The notes under the pieces: model-generated | Database searches by the model: none | What the model saw: only the letters and a program-made list of their open reading frames with translations | Told to the model about the DNA's origin: nothing | Assembly: GCA_021776885.1 (NCBI GenBank) | Contig: JAJFFA010000716.1 | Coordinates: forward strand, 1 to 5,397 | Direction of reading: 5' to 3' | Source of the DNA: Planctomycetota bacterium | GTDB taxonomy: Bacteria; Planctomycetota; UBA1135; GCA-002686595 | Length of the DNA: 5,397 nucleotides | In this document: one piece after another, positions 1 through 5,397 of the stretch | Layout: each line of letters begins with the position of its first letter | How positions within the stretch are numbered: position 1 is the first letter of the stretch | Translations under genes and position numbers: made by a program

Positions 1-796
1 CCCGAACCTGAACGTCGAGCTGGGGGACGCGACCTTCCTGCAGCTGCTCTCGCACCACGCGGGGCAGCCCGCGAACATCCCCATGGAGCACTTCGGGCGC
101 TTCGGCCAGAACCCCGCCGAGCCGAGCACCGATCGGCTCGCGTGGGTCGAGATCGCCCTCTCACAGGAGGCCCTCGGGGCGCCGGGCGAGACCTTCTCCT
201 ACTCGAACAACGGCTACATCGTGGCCGGCGCCATGCTCGAGGCCGCGGCCGAAGCCTCCTGGGAAGAGCTCCTGCGCAAGGAGGTCTTCGAGCCCCTGGG
301 CCTCGGCGGCGCCGGATTCGGCTCGCCCCTCGGTGATGCGCCGCGGGGTCACGCCAAGGCTGCCGACGGACGCGACCAGCCGGCGCCCCCGAACTCGGAC
401 AACCCCGCGGCCCTGGGTCCCGCGGGGCGCGTACACATGCCCCTCGCGGACATGGCCCGCTACCTCTCGGCCCATGCGCGCCGCGACCCGGACTTCCTCA
501 GTGCCGAGAGCTGGGAGGTGCTGCACGAGCCGCCCTTCTCCGGCAACTACGCCCTGGGCTGGATCGCGACGGACGCGAACAGCCGCTGGCACAACGGCTC
601 GAACACCCTGTGGTACGCCGAGGTGGGCTTCGACCGCGCGACGGGCACGGTCGCGGCCGTGGTCGTGAACGACGGGAACCTGCAGGAGGTGACGCCGGCG
701 GTGAGCGAACTCCTCCGGAAGCTCTTGAAGGCCGAACACGAGAGCGTCGAAGCCAGCGCCCCCGCCCGCGAGGCTGGTTCGGGCGGCGAGCGCTGA
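1..796 (+). CDS. Serine hydrolase of the beta-lactamase / PBP-like fold, C-terminal part (5' end outside window)
   Basis: The reading frame is open from base 2 to a TGA at 794-796, so about 264 C-terminal residues are visible. Early on it shows LLSHHAGQP, matching the 'LLSHTSGL' signature that follows the nucleophile in class C beta-lactamase-like enzymes (Pfam Beta-lactamase, PF00144). The second motif Y-S-N is at bases 200-208 (YSNNGYIVAG) and the third motif H-N-G is at 590-598, standing for the KTG/HTG triad of the family. Between them, PAGRVHMPLADMARYLSAH fits the usual 'PAGGLxST..DMARFL' helix. The SxxK nucleophile motif and any signal peptide lie before base 1, so catalytic competence cannot be judged. 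Family members include esterases, D-aminopeptidases, D,D-carboxypeptidases and beta-lactamases; the substrate here is unknown. The last 20 residues are a polar Ala/Glu/Ser tail beyond the fold. It is convergent with the haem-protein gene, with 30 bases between the stops. Confidence 0.87.
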   Translation, partial: PNLNVELGDATFLQLLSHHAGQPANIPMEHFGRFGQNPAEPSTDRLAWVEIALSQEALGAPGETFSYSNNGYIVAGAMLEAAAEASWEELLRKEVFEPLGLGGAGFGSPLGDAPRGHAKAADGRDQPAPPNSDNPAALGPAGRVHMPLADMARYLSAHARRDPDFLSAESWEVLHEPPFSGNYALGWIATDANSRWHNGSNTLWYAEVGFDRATGTVAAVVVNDGNLQEVTPAVSELLRKLLKAEHESVEASAPAREAGSGGER

Positions 797-826
797 GCAG
801 CCCCCACCCGCGCGCTCTGCAGCCGG

Positions 827-1294
827 TCAGCTCTCCGCACCCACGAGCAGGAGCGCAGCGTGCACGCCGTCCGCGAGCTGCTGCCCGGCGCGTTCCGCGC
901 CCAACGGCGCCCAGACGTCCATGCCCACGCGGAAGAGGTCGCGGCGCACACCGTAGTCGACCAGCCGCTCCTCGATCCCGGGGAACACCAGCGGTCCGTC
1001 CCAACCCAGCTCGTGCTGGCGAATCGAATGGCACCTGAAGCAGGCACCCTCCATCTTCGCGTAGGTCGAGCGGATGACCTCCTCGCGCTCCGGCCCCGCG
1101 GCGGAGGTGAGGGTGCTGTACAGGTCGCGGGCCTCCAGGGCGCGCTCGTAGAAGGCCGCCGTCGCCTGCTCCCCCAGGAGCGGAAGCAGGTCGTCCGCGA
1201 ACGCACCGAGCTGCTCGAAGGCGACCACGGAGGGCTCGAAGAACTCCGCCGCCGGCGTCTCGCCGCGCGCCGTGCGCAGTTCGTAACGCACGAT
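827..1294 (-). CDS. Secreted c-type haem protein, C-terminal part of a frameshifted gene
   Basis: This frame carries the haem-binding half of a gene whose front half lies in another frame (1296-1895). It can be read from about base 1294 to the TGA at 827-829 (about 155 residues). A GTG at 1289-1291 could act as an independent start, but no ribosome site precedes it. The key motif is C-F-R-C-H, encoded at 1042-1028: a CxxCH site for covalent haem c. It follows predicted amphipathic helices (FEQLGAFADDLLPLLG, FYERALEARDLYSTL, REEVIRSTYAKMEGA), recalling the helical-bundle layout of class II cytochromes c'. Unlike cytochrome c', about 66 residues follow the haem site, including VGMDVWAP and a final helix; Met in that segment or His in RQHELG are possible distal ligands. 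Codons end mostly in G or C, as expected for real coding here. The role is presumably extracytoplasmic electron transfer or sensing; the exact family is not recognised. Confidence 0.72.
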   Translation of the reverse strand: MVRYELRTARGETPAAEFFEPSVVAFEQLGAFADDLLPLLGEQATAAFYERALEARDLYSTLTSAAGPEREEVIRSTYAKMEGACFRCHSIRQHELGWDGPLVFPGIEERLVDYGVRRDLFRVGMDVWAPLGAERAGQQLADGVHAALLLVGAES

Positions 1295-1295
1295 A

Positions 1296-1895
1296 CGCCG
1301 CGGAGTTGCCGATCATCAGGCGCCGGATGTCATACAGAGCCCGGGTCCAGCGCGCCTCGTCGCCGGGATCGCTGGACAGCGCTTTCCAGTACGCGTCGGG
1401 GTCGAAGCCCTCTCCGAGTTCGGCCGGGTCGCGCGCCTCGATCTCCGCCCACGCAAACTGTTCGATCAGCCGCTGCCAGGCACCGTCCGGATCGGCGTCG
1501 AGCTCGGGTCGGTTCCAGGCCCGCCCGTCGACGAGCCGCCCGCCCGCATCGACGACCAGCGCCAGGGAGGCGCCTTCGAGGGGGCCGGCCAGGGGCAGGG
1601 TGACGACGCGCAGGGACTTGGCGCCGCGCTTCGCGGCGTAGAGCCGAGCCCGCTCGAGGCGCCCGCGCTCGACCCCGCTGCGCTGCTCCACGAGCCGCAG
1701 CACGCGCGCGTCATGTTCGAAATCCAGCTGCTCGAGGCCGGTCACGGGTGGCACGAGCGTGCCCATCAGCGGCCGCACGTCCGGCTCCTCTTCCCCGGGC
1801 AACCCGGCCGCGGCGCTGGGCGCAGCGAGCAGTAGCGCAGCGACCGGCGCGAGAAGCGTCGGGAGCGTGGTGTCTGGTCCTCGAAGTCGGCTCAC
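1296..1895 (-). CDS. Secreted haem protein, N-terminal part of the same frameshifted gene
   Basis: This frame encodes about 200 residues: a signal peptide, then an unrecognised mixed domain with the stretches LRVVTLPLAGPLEG and ASLALVVDAGGRLVDGRAW, then helical sequence ending RALYDIRRLMIGNSAA. I chose the GTG at 1893-1895 because it gives a compact signal peptide (MSRLRG, hydrophobic LLAPVAALLLAAPSAAA, likely cut near AAA-G). A TTG at 1929-1931 is also in frame, but it lies within the T-rich tail of a probable terminator and has no ribosome site. A GAGG sits 11 bases before the GTG, a loose match. After about base 1298 this frame becomes Arg/Pro-rich with rare codons such as TTA, while the next frame (827-1294) takes over with normal codon use. 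Removing one base from the GCGGCG run gives a continuous join ...NSAA-IVRYELRT... and a protein of about 355 residues with CxxCH at residues 285-289. Whether the break is a true mutation or a sequencing error is unknown. Confidence 0.65.
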
Positions 1896-1928
1896 CCAGG
1901 ACAAGGCCTCGGGGGCGCGTGGGGGCGG

Positions 1929-1956
1929 CAAGAAACAGGGAAAAGCCTGCTCCCTG
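1929..1956 (-). terminator. Probable intrinsic terminator after the S51 peptidase gene
   Basis: Read on the minus strand, four bases after the S51 stop codon, CAGGGA (1956-1951) pairs with TCCCTG (1941-1936) around a nine-base loop, followed by TGTTTCTTG. The stem is perfect but only six pairs, and the T tract is interrupted. In such a GC-rich window a T-rich tail behind a hairpin is notable. It would partly or fully separate transcription of the S51 gene from the haem-protein gene downstream. Confidence 0.45.
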
Positions 1957-1959
1957 GCT

Positions 1960-3579
1960 TCAGTCGACGACGACGCCGCGCACCAGGTCGAAGCGCGCGC
2001 CTGGCTCCAGCACGAGGCCTGCCTCGGGTGGCTCGTCTCCGTCGCGTCGGTCGTAGACCACCACCCCGGCCTCGCCCAGCACCTCGCCGATCGTCCCCTG
2101 GACCAGCAGCGCGGTCTCCCCGTCGACCCCCAGGCCCAGGAGCTGGGGGAAGTCGCGCACCAGCCGGGCGAGCTGCGGCCCGCGCTCGCGGTCGCGGAAG
2201 TGAGCGTCGATCACGACGCCCTTCAGGAGCCCCAGCGCCACCCGGTAGCCGGGGTCGGTGATGTCCGTGTTGGTCTTGGGGTTCCCGCGCAGGAGGAACG
2301 CGCCGAGGACCTGGGCCCCGGCGGAGCTGCCCGCGACGATCCCACCCCGCTCGAGGACGCCGGCGATCGCGGCTGCGGCCCGGGTCTCCCCAAAGCGATC
2401 CATGAAGCGGAAGGTCCGGCCACCGTCGATCCACACCGCGTCCGCGGCTTCGAGCGCTTCGAGCAGGAGCCCGTCGTGGTTCGTGCGCCTGCGCTGCGCG
2501 GCATGCACGACGCTCACCCCCGTGCAGCCGCGCTGCGTCAGCTCGCGCGCGCTGTAGGAGTTCGGCGCCTGGCCCTCGTCGTCCTGCCCCGCGCTGGGGA
2601 TGCAGACGATACGCGCGTCGGTCCCGCCGGCGAGCTCGATGAAGCGCTCCCACGTCGCCTCGCCCACGCCGCCGCCGCCGTGCAGGAGCAGGGCGCCGCG
2701 CTCGAGCTGCGCCTCGCCGCCCGCTTCGGGCGGGAAGGGCGGCCGCCCCGCGCCCCGGGCGCTGTGCACCCAGGAGAGGAAGTCCAGCCGGTACTCGAGG
2801 GGGTCACCGTGGTCGCGTTGTTCCTGCGCCGCCAGCACCTGCTCGCGCACCAGCTCGCCCCCCTTGCGCTTGATCGCGAAGGCGACGACGCCCGCGCCGA
2901 GCAGGGCGACACGGCGCCCCTGGTGCACGGCGATCGCCGCCCCCTCGGGTACGGCGACGACGATGCGCGCCGGAATCAATTCGGAGGCGCGCTGCGCCGC
3001 GTCTTCGTCTCCTCCCGCGGGCGCCGCGAGCAGTTCGACTCGCGGCACGAGGCACATCCGGTCCCCGTCGACGCCGGGCACACCGGTCAGCGCGCGCGCC
3101 AGCTCGCCCCCCGCACCCACCGCTGCCCCGCGCTCGAGCGCGTTCACCAGGAGCGCGCGCAGCAAGGGATCGCGGCTGACCGCTTCGGAGAGGTCGGTCA
3201 GCCACAGCCCGTCCGCGGCGAAGAGCAGGGCGAGGTCCTTGGCGTCGGCCAGGTCCTTCCCGCGGCGCACGGTCACGACCTCGTGGGCGCGCGCCCCCGC
3301 CGCGATCCAATCGATCGCCATGCCCTCGCGCGTCCCCTGCGCCAGGACCACGATGCGCGCCGCGCCTCCCCCGGCCAGGTCGACGAAGGCCGAACGCACC
3401 GCCGGCCCGGGCTCGCCCTCCCCCGCCAGGAAGACGCTGCCGGACAAGAGCCCGAGCTCGTCCGCCTCGGGGTCAGCCGTGGAGGGAGCGGACGAGCGCT
3501 GTGCGGCCTCCGGGAGCCCGGCGCCCGCCCAGGAGGACGCGATCGACAGGGCCGCGAGCAGAGAGATCGTTCGAAGCAT
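1960..3579 (-). CDS. Secreted peptidase S51 / cyanophycinase-like protein with tandem domains, the first catalytically dead
   Basis: The protein has 539 residues; the ATG at 3577-3579 gives a good signal peptide (MLRTISLLAALSIASSWAGA, likely cut near residue 20). The C-terminal domain (about 290-539) is an S51 serine peptidase related to cyanophycinase and peptidase E: LLLHGGGG (297-304), VWIDGGRTF (382-390), nucleophile motif GSSAG (417-421, Ser419), DAHF with His460, and VDGETAL with Glu488. The spacing Ser-41-His-28-Glu fits the triad of cyanophycinase. The N-terminal domain (about 45-240) is a degenerate copy: ERGAAVGAGGELARAL (149-164) aligns without gaps to the nucleophile region, with Gly158 in place of Ser419, and 203-234 aligns to 478-509. 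It lacks the catalytic His. Typical S51 enzymes are about 230-280 residues, half this length. The family cleaves beta-aspartyl-arginine, aspartyl or similar peptide bonds; here the arginine-pocket residues are partly changed, so cyanophycin as substrate is uncertain. No Shine-Dalgarno sequence precedes the ATG. It is divergent from the transporter gene. Confidence 0.92.
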   Translation of the reverse strand: MLRTISLLAALSIASSWAGAGLPEAAQRSSAPSTADPEADELGLLSGSVFLAGEGEPGPAVRSAFVDLAGGGAARIVVLAQGTREGMAIDWIAAGARAHEVVTVRRGKDLADAKDLALLFAADGLWLTDLSEAVSRDPLLRALLVNALERGAAVGAGGELARALTGVPGVDGDRMCLVPRVELLAAPAGGDEDAAQRASELIPARIVVAVPEGAAIAVHQGRRVALLGAGVVAFAIKRKGGELVREQVLAAQEQRDHGDPLEYRLDFLSWVHSARGAGRPPFPPEAGGEAQLERGALLLHGGGGVGEATWERFIELAGGTDARIVCIPSAGQDDEGQAPNSYSARELTQRGCTGVSVVHAAQRRRTNHDGLLLEALEAADAVWIDGGRTFRFMDRFGETRAAAAIAGVLERGGIVAGSSAGAQVLGAFLLRGNPKTNTDITDPGYRVALGLLKGVVIDAHFRDRERGPQLARLVRDFPQLLGLGVDGETALLVQGTIGEVLGEAGVVVYDRRDGDEPPEAGLVLEPGARFDLVRGVVVD

Positions 3580-3614
3580 GGCGCATCGGGGTGGGGCCAG
3601 CCCCCTCGCGGGAA

Positions 3615-3636
3615 CCAGGCATGCAGGCCTGGCATG
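3615..3636. promoter_or_regulatory. Near-palindrome in the divergent intergenic region, possible operator
   Basis: CCAGGC (3615-3620) pairs with GCCTGG (3627-3632) around six bases. Overlapping this, CATGC-AGGCCT-G-GCATG (3620-3636) is a palindrome except for one extra G. It lies 36 bases before the S51 start and 124 bases before the transporter start, a plausible place for a regulator of both. No known operator consensus was recognised, so the role is inferred from symmetry and position only. Confidence 0.3.
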
Positions 3637-3653
3637 GGGGTCCTCGTCGGAGA

Positions 3654-3669
3654 CGACAACCTATATAAG
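3654..3669. promoter_or_regulatory. AT-rich TATATAA island, candidate -10 region of a divergent promoter
   Basis: CTATATAAGG at 3661-3670 is the most AT-rich stretch between the divergent S51 and transporter genes and stands out against the GC-rich surroundings. TATATA (3662-3667) is self-complementary, so it could serve as a -10 box in either direction, giving leaders of roughly 75-90 bases. On the minus strand TTGTCG (3659-3654) resembles a -35 box, but no good -10 box lies 17 bases beyond it. No convincing -35 partner was found for TATATA itself on either strand. Confidence 0.35.
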
Positions 3670-3731
3670 GGTCCCTCGCCCCGGTTGCGGCGCAGCGGGA
3701 TTCCGATCTCGAGCGCCCGCTGGGCCGAGAC

Positions 3732-3758
3732 TCCCCAGCCCCCCCAGCCCCCCCAGCC
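3732..3758 (+). repeat. Three tandem copies of a C-rich 9-mer directly before the transporter start
   Basis: Three consecutive units read TCCCCAGCC, CCCCCAGCC and CCCCCAGCC, ending one base before the ATG at 3760. The array occupies the place where a Shine-Dalgarno sequence would sit, so the transporter has none. In frame it would read as Pro-Gln-Pro repeats continuous with the transporter, but the ATG just after it is the better start. The unit is nine bases, so copy-number changes would alter leader spacing without changing a frame. Function unknown. Confidence 0.7.
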
Positions 3759-3759
3759 C

Positions 3760-5091
3760 ATGGGCACCGATCCGCTCACCGCCGCCGCCCTCAGCGACGA
3801 GCCCCTGGCTCGCGCTGGCCACGTGGGCTGGGTGCAGCTCGGGCCGATCCTGCTGGTGCACTTCTGCGGCACCCTCGGCTTCTCGATCGCCCTTCCGTTC
3901 CTGGTGTTCCTCGTTGTCGACTTCGGTGGAGCCCCCTGGACCTACGGCCTGGTGGGCGCCACCTACTCCGCGGCGCAGCTCTTCGGAGCGCCGCTCCTCG
4001 GGCGCTGGTCCGACCGCGCAGGCCGCGGCCCCGTGCTCGTCTTGAGCCAGGCCGGCACGACCCTGGCCTGGTTGCTCTTCCTCCTGGCCCTGAAGCTGCC
4101 CCTGCGCTCCCTGGGAGAGTTCGCCGGGGCGCAGCTGACCCTGCCCCTGCTGCTCGTCTTCCTGGCGCGCCTGCTGGACGGACTCACCGGGGGCAACATC
4201 TCGGTCGCCAATGCCTACGTCGCCGACCTCACGCGCGGCGAAGAGAGCGCGCGCCAGGTCGCCTTCGGCCGCATGGGCATGGCCGCCTCCCTCGGCTTCA
4301 CCCTGGGCCCGGCGCTCGCGGGCCTGCTCGGCGCGCTGGGCGACGGATACACGGCTCCCGTCATCGCCGCGATCGCGATCTCCGCTCTGGGGACTCTGCT
4401 CTGCCTGACCCTGCGCGAGCCCTCGGGCCGCTGCTCCGAGGGCCCGCCCGCCGCGGCGACGGTCTCCCAGGTCCTCGGCCAGCAGCCGCGTCGCTGTGAC
4501 CGCTCCAGCCCCGAGCAGGAGCCCGGTCTCCTGCGCCAACCGGGCGTCGCCGGCTTGCTCCTCGCGACCTTCGTGCTCTTCCTCGCCTTCAACCTCTTCT
4601 ACGCGTCGTTCCCGCTGCACGCGACCCAGGGCCTGGGCTGGAGCCCGGTCCGCATGGGGCTCTTCTACGCGCTGATGTCCGCCGCCATGTTCGTGATGCA
4701 GGGACCGGTCCTGCAGTGGACGGCGCGCCGACTCGCGCCGCGCAGCCTGTTCATCCTGGGCCTCGCCGGCCTGCTGCTCGCCTTCAGCCTGTTCCCCGTG
4801 GCCGCGAGCGCCGCCGCCTTCGCCGGCGCCCTGCTCTTCGCCTTCGGCAACGGCCTGGCCTGGCCGACCTTCCAGGCGCGCATGGCCGGCGCCGCCACGC
4901 AGGACAGCCAGGGAGCGCTGCAGGGCGCGAGCGCCAGCGTCGGCGCCCTGGCGAGCATCATCGGACTGACAGCGGGTGGCATCGCCTACCCCCTCCTCGG
5001 CGGCCGCATCTTCCTCCTCGGCGCGGGGCTGTTCGCCCTGGTCCTGCTCGCGGCCCCCGCCCTGTTCCCGGCCCGTCGCGCCCGCACCTGA
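3760..5091 (+). CDS. Major facilitator superfamily transporter, TetA/DHA1-like
   Basis: The protein has 443 residues, with about 12 hydrophobic segments in two halves joined by a polar loop (about 220-258). Motif A is intact after TM2: GRWSDRAGRGPVL (81-93). DGLTGGNISVANAYVADLT (140-158) closely follows the TetA-type 'DGxTGA...AYxADxT' signature, and GRMGMAASLGFTLGPALAG (170-188) is the antiporter motif C region. Near the C-terminus QGALQGASASVGALASIIG (384-402) also matches the TetA-type pattern. The second-half copy of motif A is degenerate (LQWTARRLAPRS, 318-329). These features indicate a proton-coupled drug or metabolite efflux protein of the inner membrane; the cargo cannot be read from sequence and tetracycline should not be assumed. 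The frame is open far upstream, but the ATG at 3760 is the first good start and precedes TM1 (about 26-53) by a normal short N-terminus. It is divergent from the S51 gene, with 180 bases between them. Confidence 0.93.
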   Translation: MGTDPLTAAALSDEPLARAGHVGWVQLGPILLVHFCGTLGFSIALPFLVFLVVDFGGAPWTYGLVGATYSAAQLFGAPLLGRWSDRAGRGPVLVLSQAGTTLAWLLFLLALKLPLRSLGEFAGAQLTLPLLLVFLARLLDGLTGGNISVANAYVADLTRGEESARQVAFGRMGMAASLGFTLGPALAGLLGALGDGYTAPVIAAIAISALGTLLCLTLREPSGRCSEGPPAAATVSQVLGQQPRRCDRSSPEQEPGLLRQPGVAGLLLATFVLFLAFNLFYASFPLHATQGLGWSPVRMGLFYALMSAAMFVMQGPVLQWTARRLAPRSLFILGLAGLLLAFSLFPVAASAAAFAGALLFAFGNGLAWPTFQARMAGAATQDSQGALQGASASVGALASIIGLTAGGIAYPLLGGRIFLLGAGLFALVLLAAPALFPARRART

Positions 5092-5132
5092 TCGCAGGCT
5101 GCGCAATCGGTGAGGGGCCTGCTCTGGCCCGC

Positions 5133-5152
5133 GCCCGAGCGACGCGTCGGGC
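5133..5152 (+). terminator. GC-rich hairpin after the transporter gene, possible terminator
   Basis: GCCCGA (5133-5138) pairs perfectly with TCGGGC (5147-5152) around an eight-base loop, and the inner CGACGCGTCG (5140-5149) is itself a palindrome. It lies 42 bases after the transporter stop, but no T tract follows, so it is at best a weak or factor-dependent stop signal. GC-rich DNA often gives such pairing by chance. Confidence 0.25.
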
Positions 5153-5216
5153 CATGCCCGCCGGCGTAGCTGCCCCCGTGGAACTCCCGTACCATCACAC
5201 GCTCCGCGCGCCGGTC

Positions 5217-5245
5217 GAGGAGGAAGCCCGGTGCGCGCCGCGTGA
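5217..5245 (+). promoter_or_regulatory. Strong Shine-Dalgarno sequence and four-codon leader ORF overlapping the kinase start
   Basis: GAGGAGGA (5217-5224) is the best ribosome-binding sequence in the window. Its GGAGG lies seven bases before a GTG at 5231, which opens only GTG-CGC-GCC-GCG-TGA, ending at 5245. The TGA overlaps the GTG chosen as the kinase start (5242-5244) as GTGA, a typical coupling overlap. The same Shine-Dalgarno sequence is 18 bases from the kinase GTG, too far for direct use. This suggests re-initiation after a minimal leader, or a start assignment that is wrong. Confidence 0.4.
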
Positions 5246-5397
5246 AGAGCGACAGCGAGCATCCGACCGGGCCCAGCGGGCCGAGCGACCCGCAGTGGGA
5301 GCAGGCCCGCGAGCTGTTCCTCGATCTGGCGGAGCTGAACGACGAGCAGCGCGACGCCGAGCTGGCCGCCATGGAGCTCCGGAACCCCGGGCTGGCT
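5242..5397 (+). CDS. Probable serine/threonine protein kinase, N-terminal fragment (3' end outside window)
   Basis: Fifty-two codons are visible from the GTG at 5242 to the window edge, following an in-frame stop at 5167-5169. After a polar leader rich in Ser, Pro and Gly comes WEQARELFLDLAELNDEQR (about residues 19-37), then DAELAAMELRNPGLA. This fits the pattern 'W..a..lF..al.L....R...L......p.l' that precedes the kinase domain in many PknB-type proteins of Planctomycetota, Acidobacteriota and relatives. No kinase motif itself (glycine loop, HRD, DFG) lies in the window, so the assignment rests on this N-terminal helix alone. A regulator with a similar N-terminus is the main alternative. 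Translation may be coupled to the short leader ORF. It follows the transporter on the same strand after 150 bases, with a hairpin between, so it is probably a separate unit. Confidence 0.55.
   Translation, partial: MKSDSEHPTGPSGPSDPQWEQARELFLDLAELNDEQRDAELAAMELRNPGLA

Noticed and set aside
788..831. Inverted repeats between the convergent stop codons (GAGCGC with GCGCTC; GCTGAGCAG with a bulged CTGC...TCAGC), possibly a bidirectional terminator.
   Set aside because: The stems are short, bulged and mutually exclusive, with no T tract on either side. Chance pairing in GC-rich DNA is a sufficient explanation.
498..1290. Continuation of the haem protein's N-terminal frame down to base 498, overlapping the serine hydrolase.
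   Set aside because: After about 1298 this frame turns Arg/Pro-rich with rare codons and runs antisense into a conserved hydrolase. The parallel frame carries the CxxCH motif with normal codon use.
1960..3579. Naming the S51 gene cphB (cyanophycinase).
   Set aside because: Several substrate-pocket residues differ, the protein has a second dead domain and a signal peptide, and no cyanophycin synthetase gene is in the window.
1759..3759. A very long + strand open frame that runs antisense through the haem-protein and S51 genes and joins the transporter frame.
   Set aside because: It is antisense to a well-supported S51 gene, its translation is low-complexity with no recognisable domain, and stop-free frames are expected in DNA this rich in GC. 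Only the part from 3760 is coding.
3760..5091. Calling the transporter a tetracycline resistance protein.
   Set aside because: The TetA-like signatures are shared by many DHA1 transporters with other or unknown cargo. Nothing in the sequence fixes the substrate, and no tetR-like gene is adjacent.
3661..5262. A 533-codon minus-strand open frame opposite the transporter.
   Set aside because: Its product is Gly/Glu/Gln/Arg-rich low-complexity sequence mirroring the transporter codons, while the + strand shows clear MFS motifs. It is a shadow.

Overview
The window is a very GC-rich bacterial chromosome segment carrying parts or all of five protein genes in an ordinary-looking, non-mobile layout. 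No tRNA, rRNA, CRISPR array, insertion sequence or phage gene was seen. The lineage is probably a planctomycete or a similar high-GC environmental bacterium. This is inference from three things: the start of what looks like a serine/threonine protein kinase with the N-terminal leader helix common in Planctomycetota and Acidobacteriota, secreted enzymes of the S51 and serine-hydrolase families, and genes that mostly lack a Shine-Dalgarno sequence.

Layout from left to right. (1) Bases 1-796, + strand: the C-terminal part of a serine hydrolase of the beta-lactamase/penicillin-binding-protein fold; its SxxK nucleophile lies outside the window. (2) Bases 827-1895, - strand, convergent with (1): a secreted protein with a c-type haem motif (CFRCH), split by an apparent single-base frameshift near base 1298. 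(3) Bases 1960-3579, - strand, directly upstream of (2): a secreted peptidase S51/cyanophycinase-like protein of 539 residues, about twice the usual length because a catalytically dead copy of the same fold precedes the intact one. A hairpin with a T-rich tail separates (3) from (2). (4) Bases 3580-3759: a divergent control region with an AT-rich TATATAA island, a near-palindrome and a nine-base C-rich tandem repeat touching the next start codon. (5) Bases 3760-5091, + strand: a 12-TM major facilitator transporter resembling the TetA/DHA1 group. (6) Bases 5242-5397, + strand: the first 52 codons of a probable protein kinase, preceded by a strong Shine-Dalgarno sequence that is positioned for a four-codon leader ORF rather than for the kinase itself.

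No clear shared pathway links these genes. The S51 protein and the haem protein lie in the same direction and both carry export signals, so they may act together outside the cytoplasm, but the hairpin between them argues against a simple operon. The S51 gene and the transporter share a divergent promoter region and could be co-regulated.

I did not find a convincing undescribed system. The most interesting items are the tandem S51 protein with one dead domain and an altered substrate pocket, the unrecognised haem protein with its frameshift, and the leader arrangement in front of the kinase gene.
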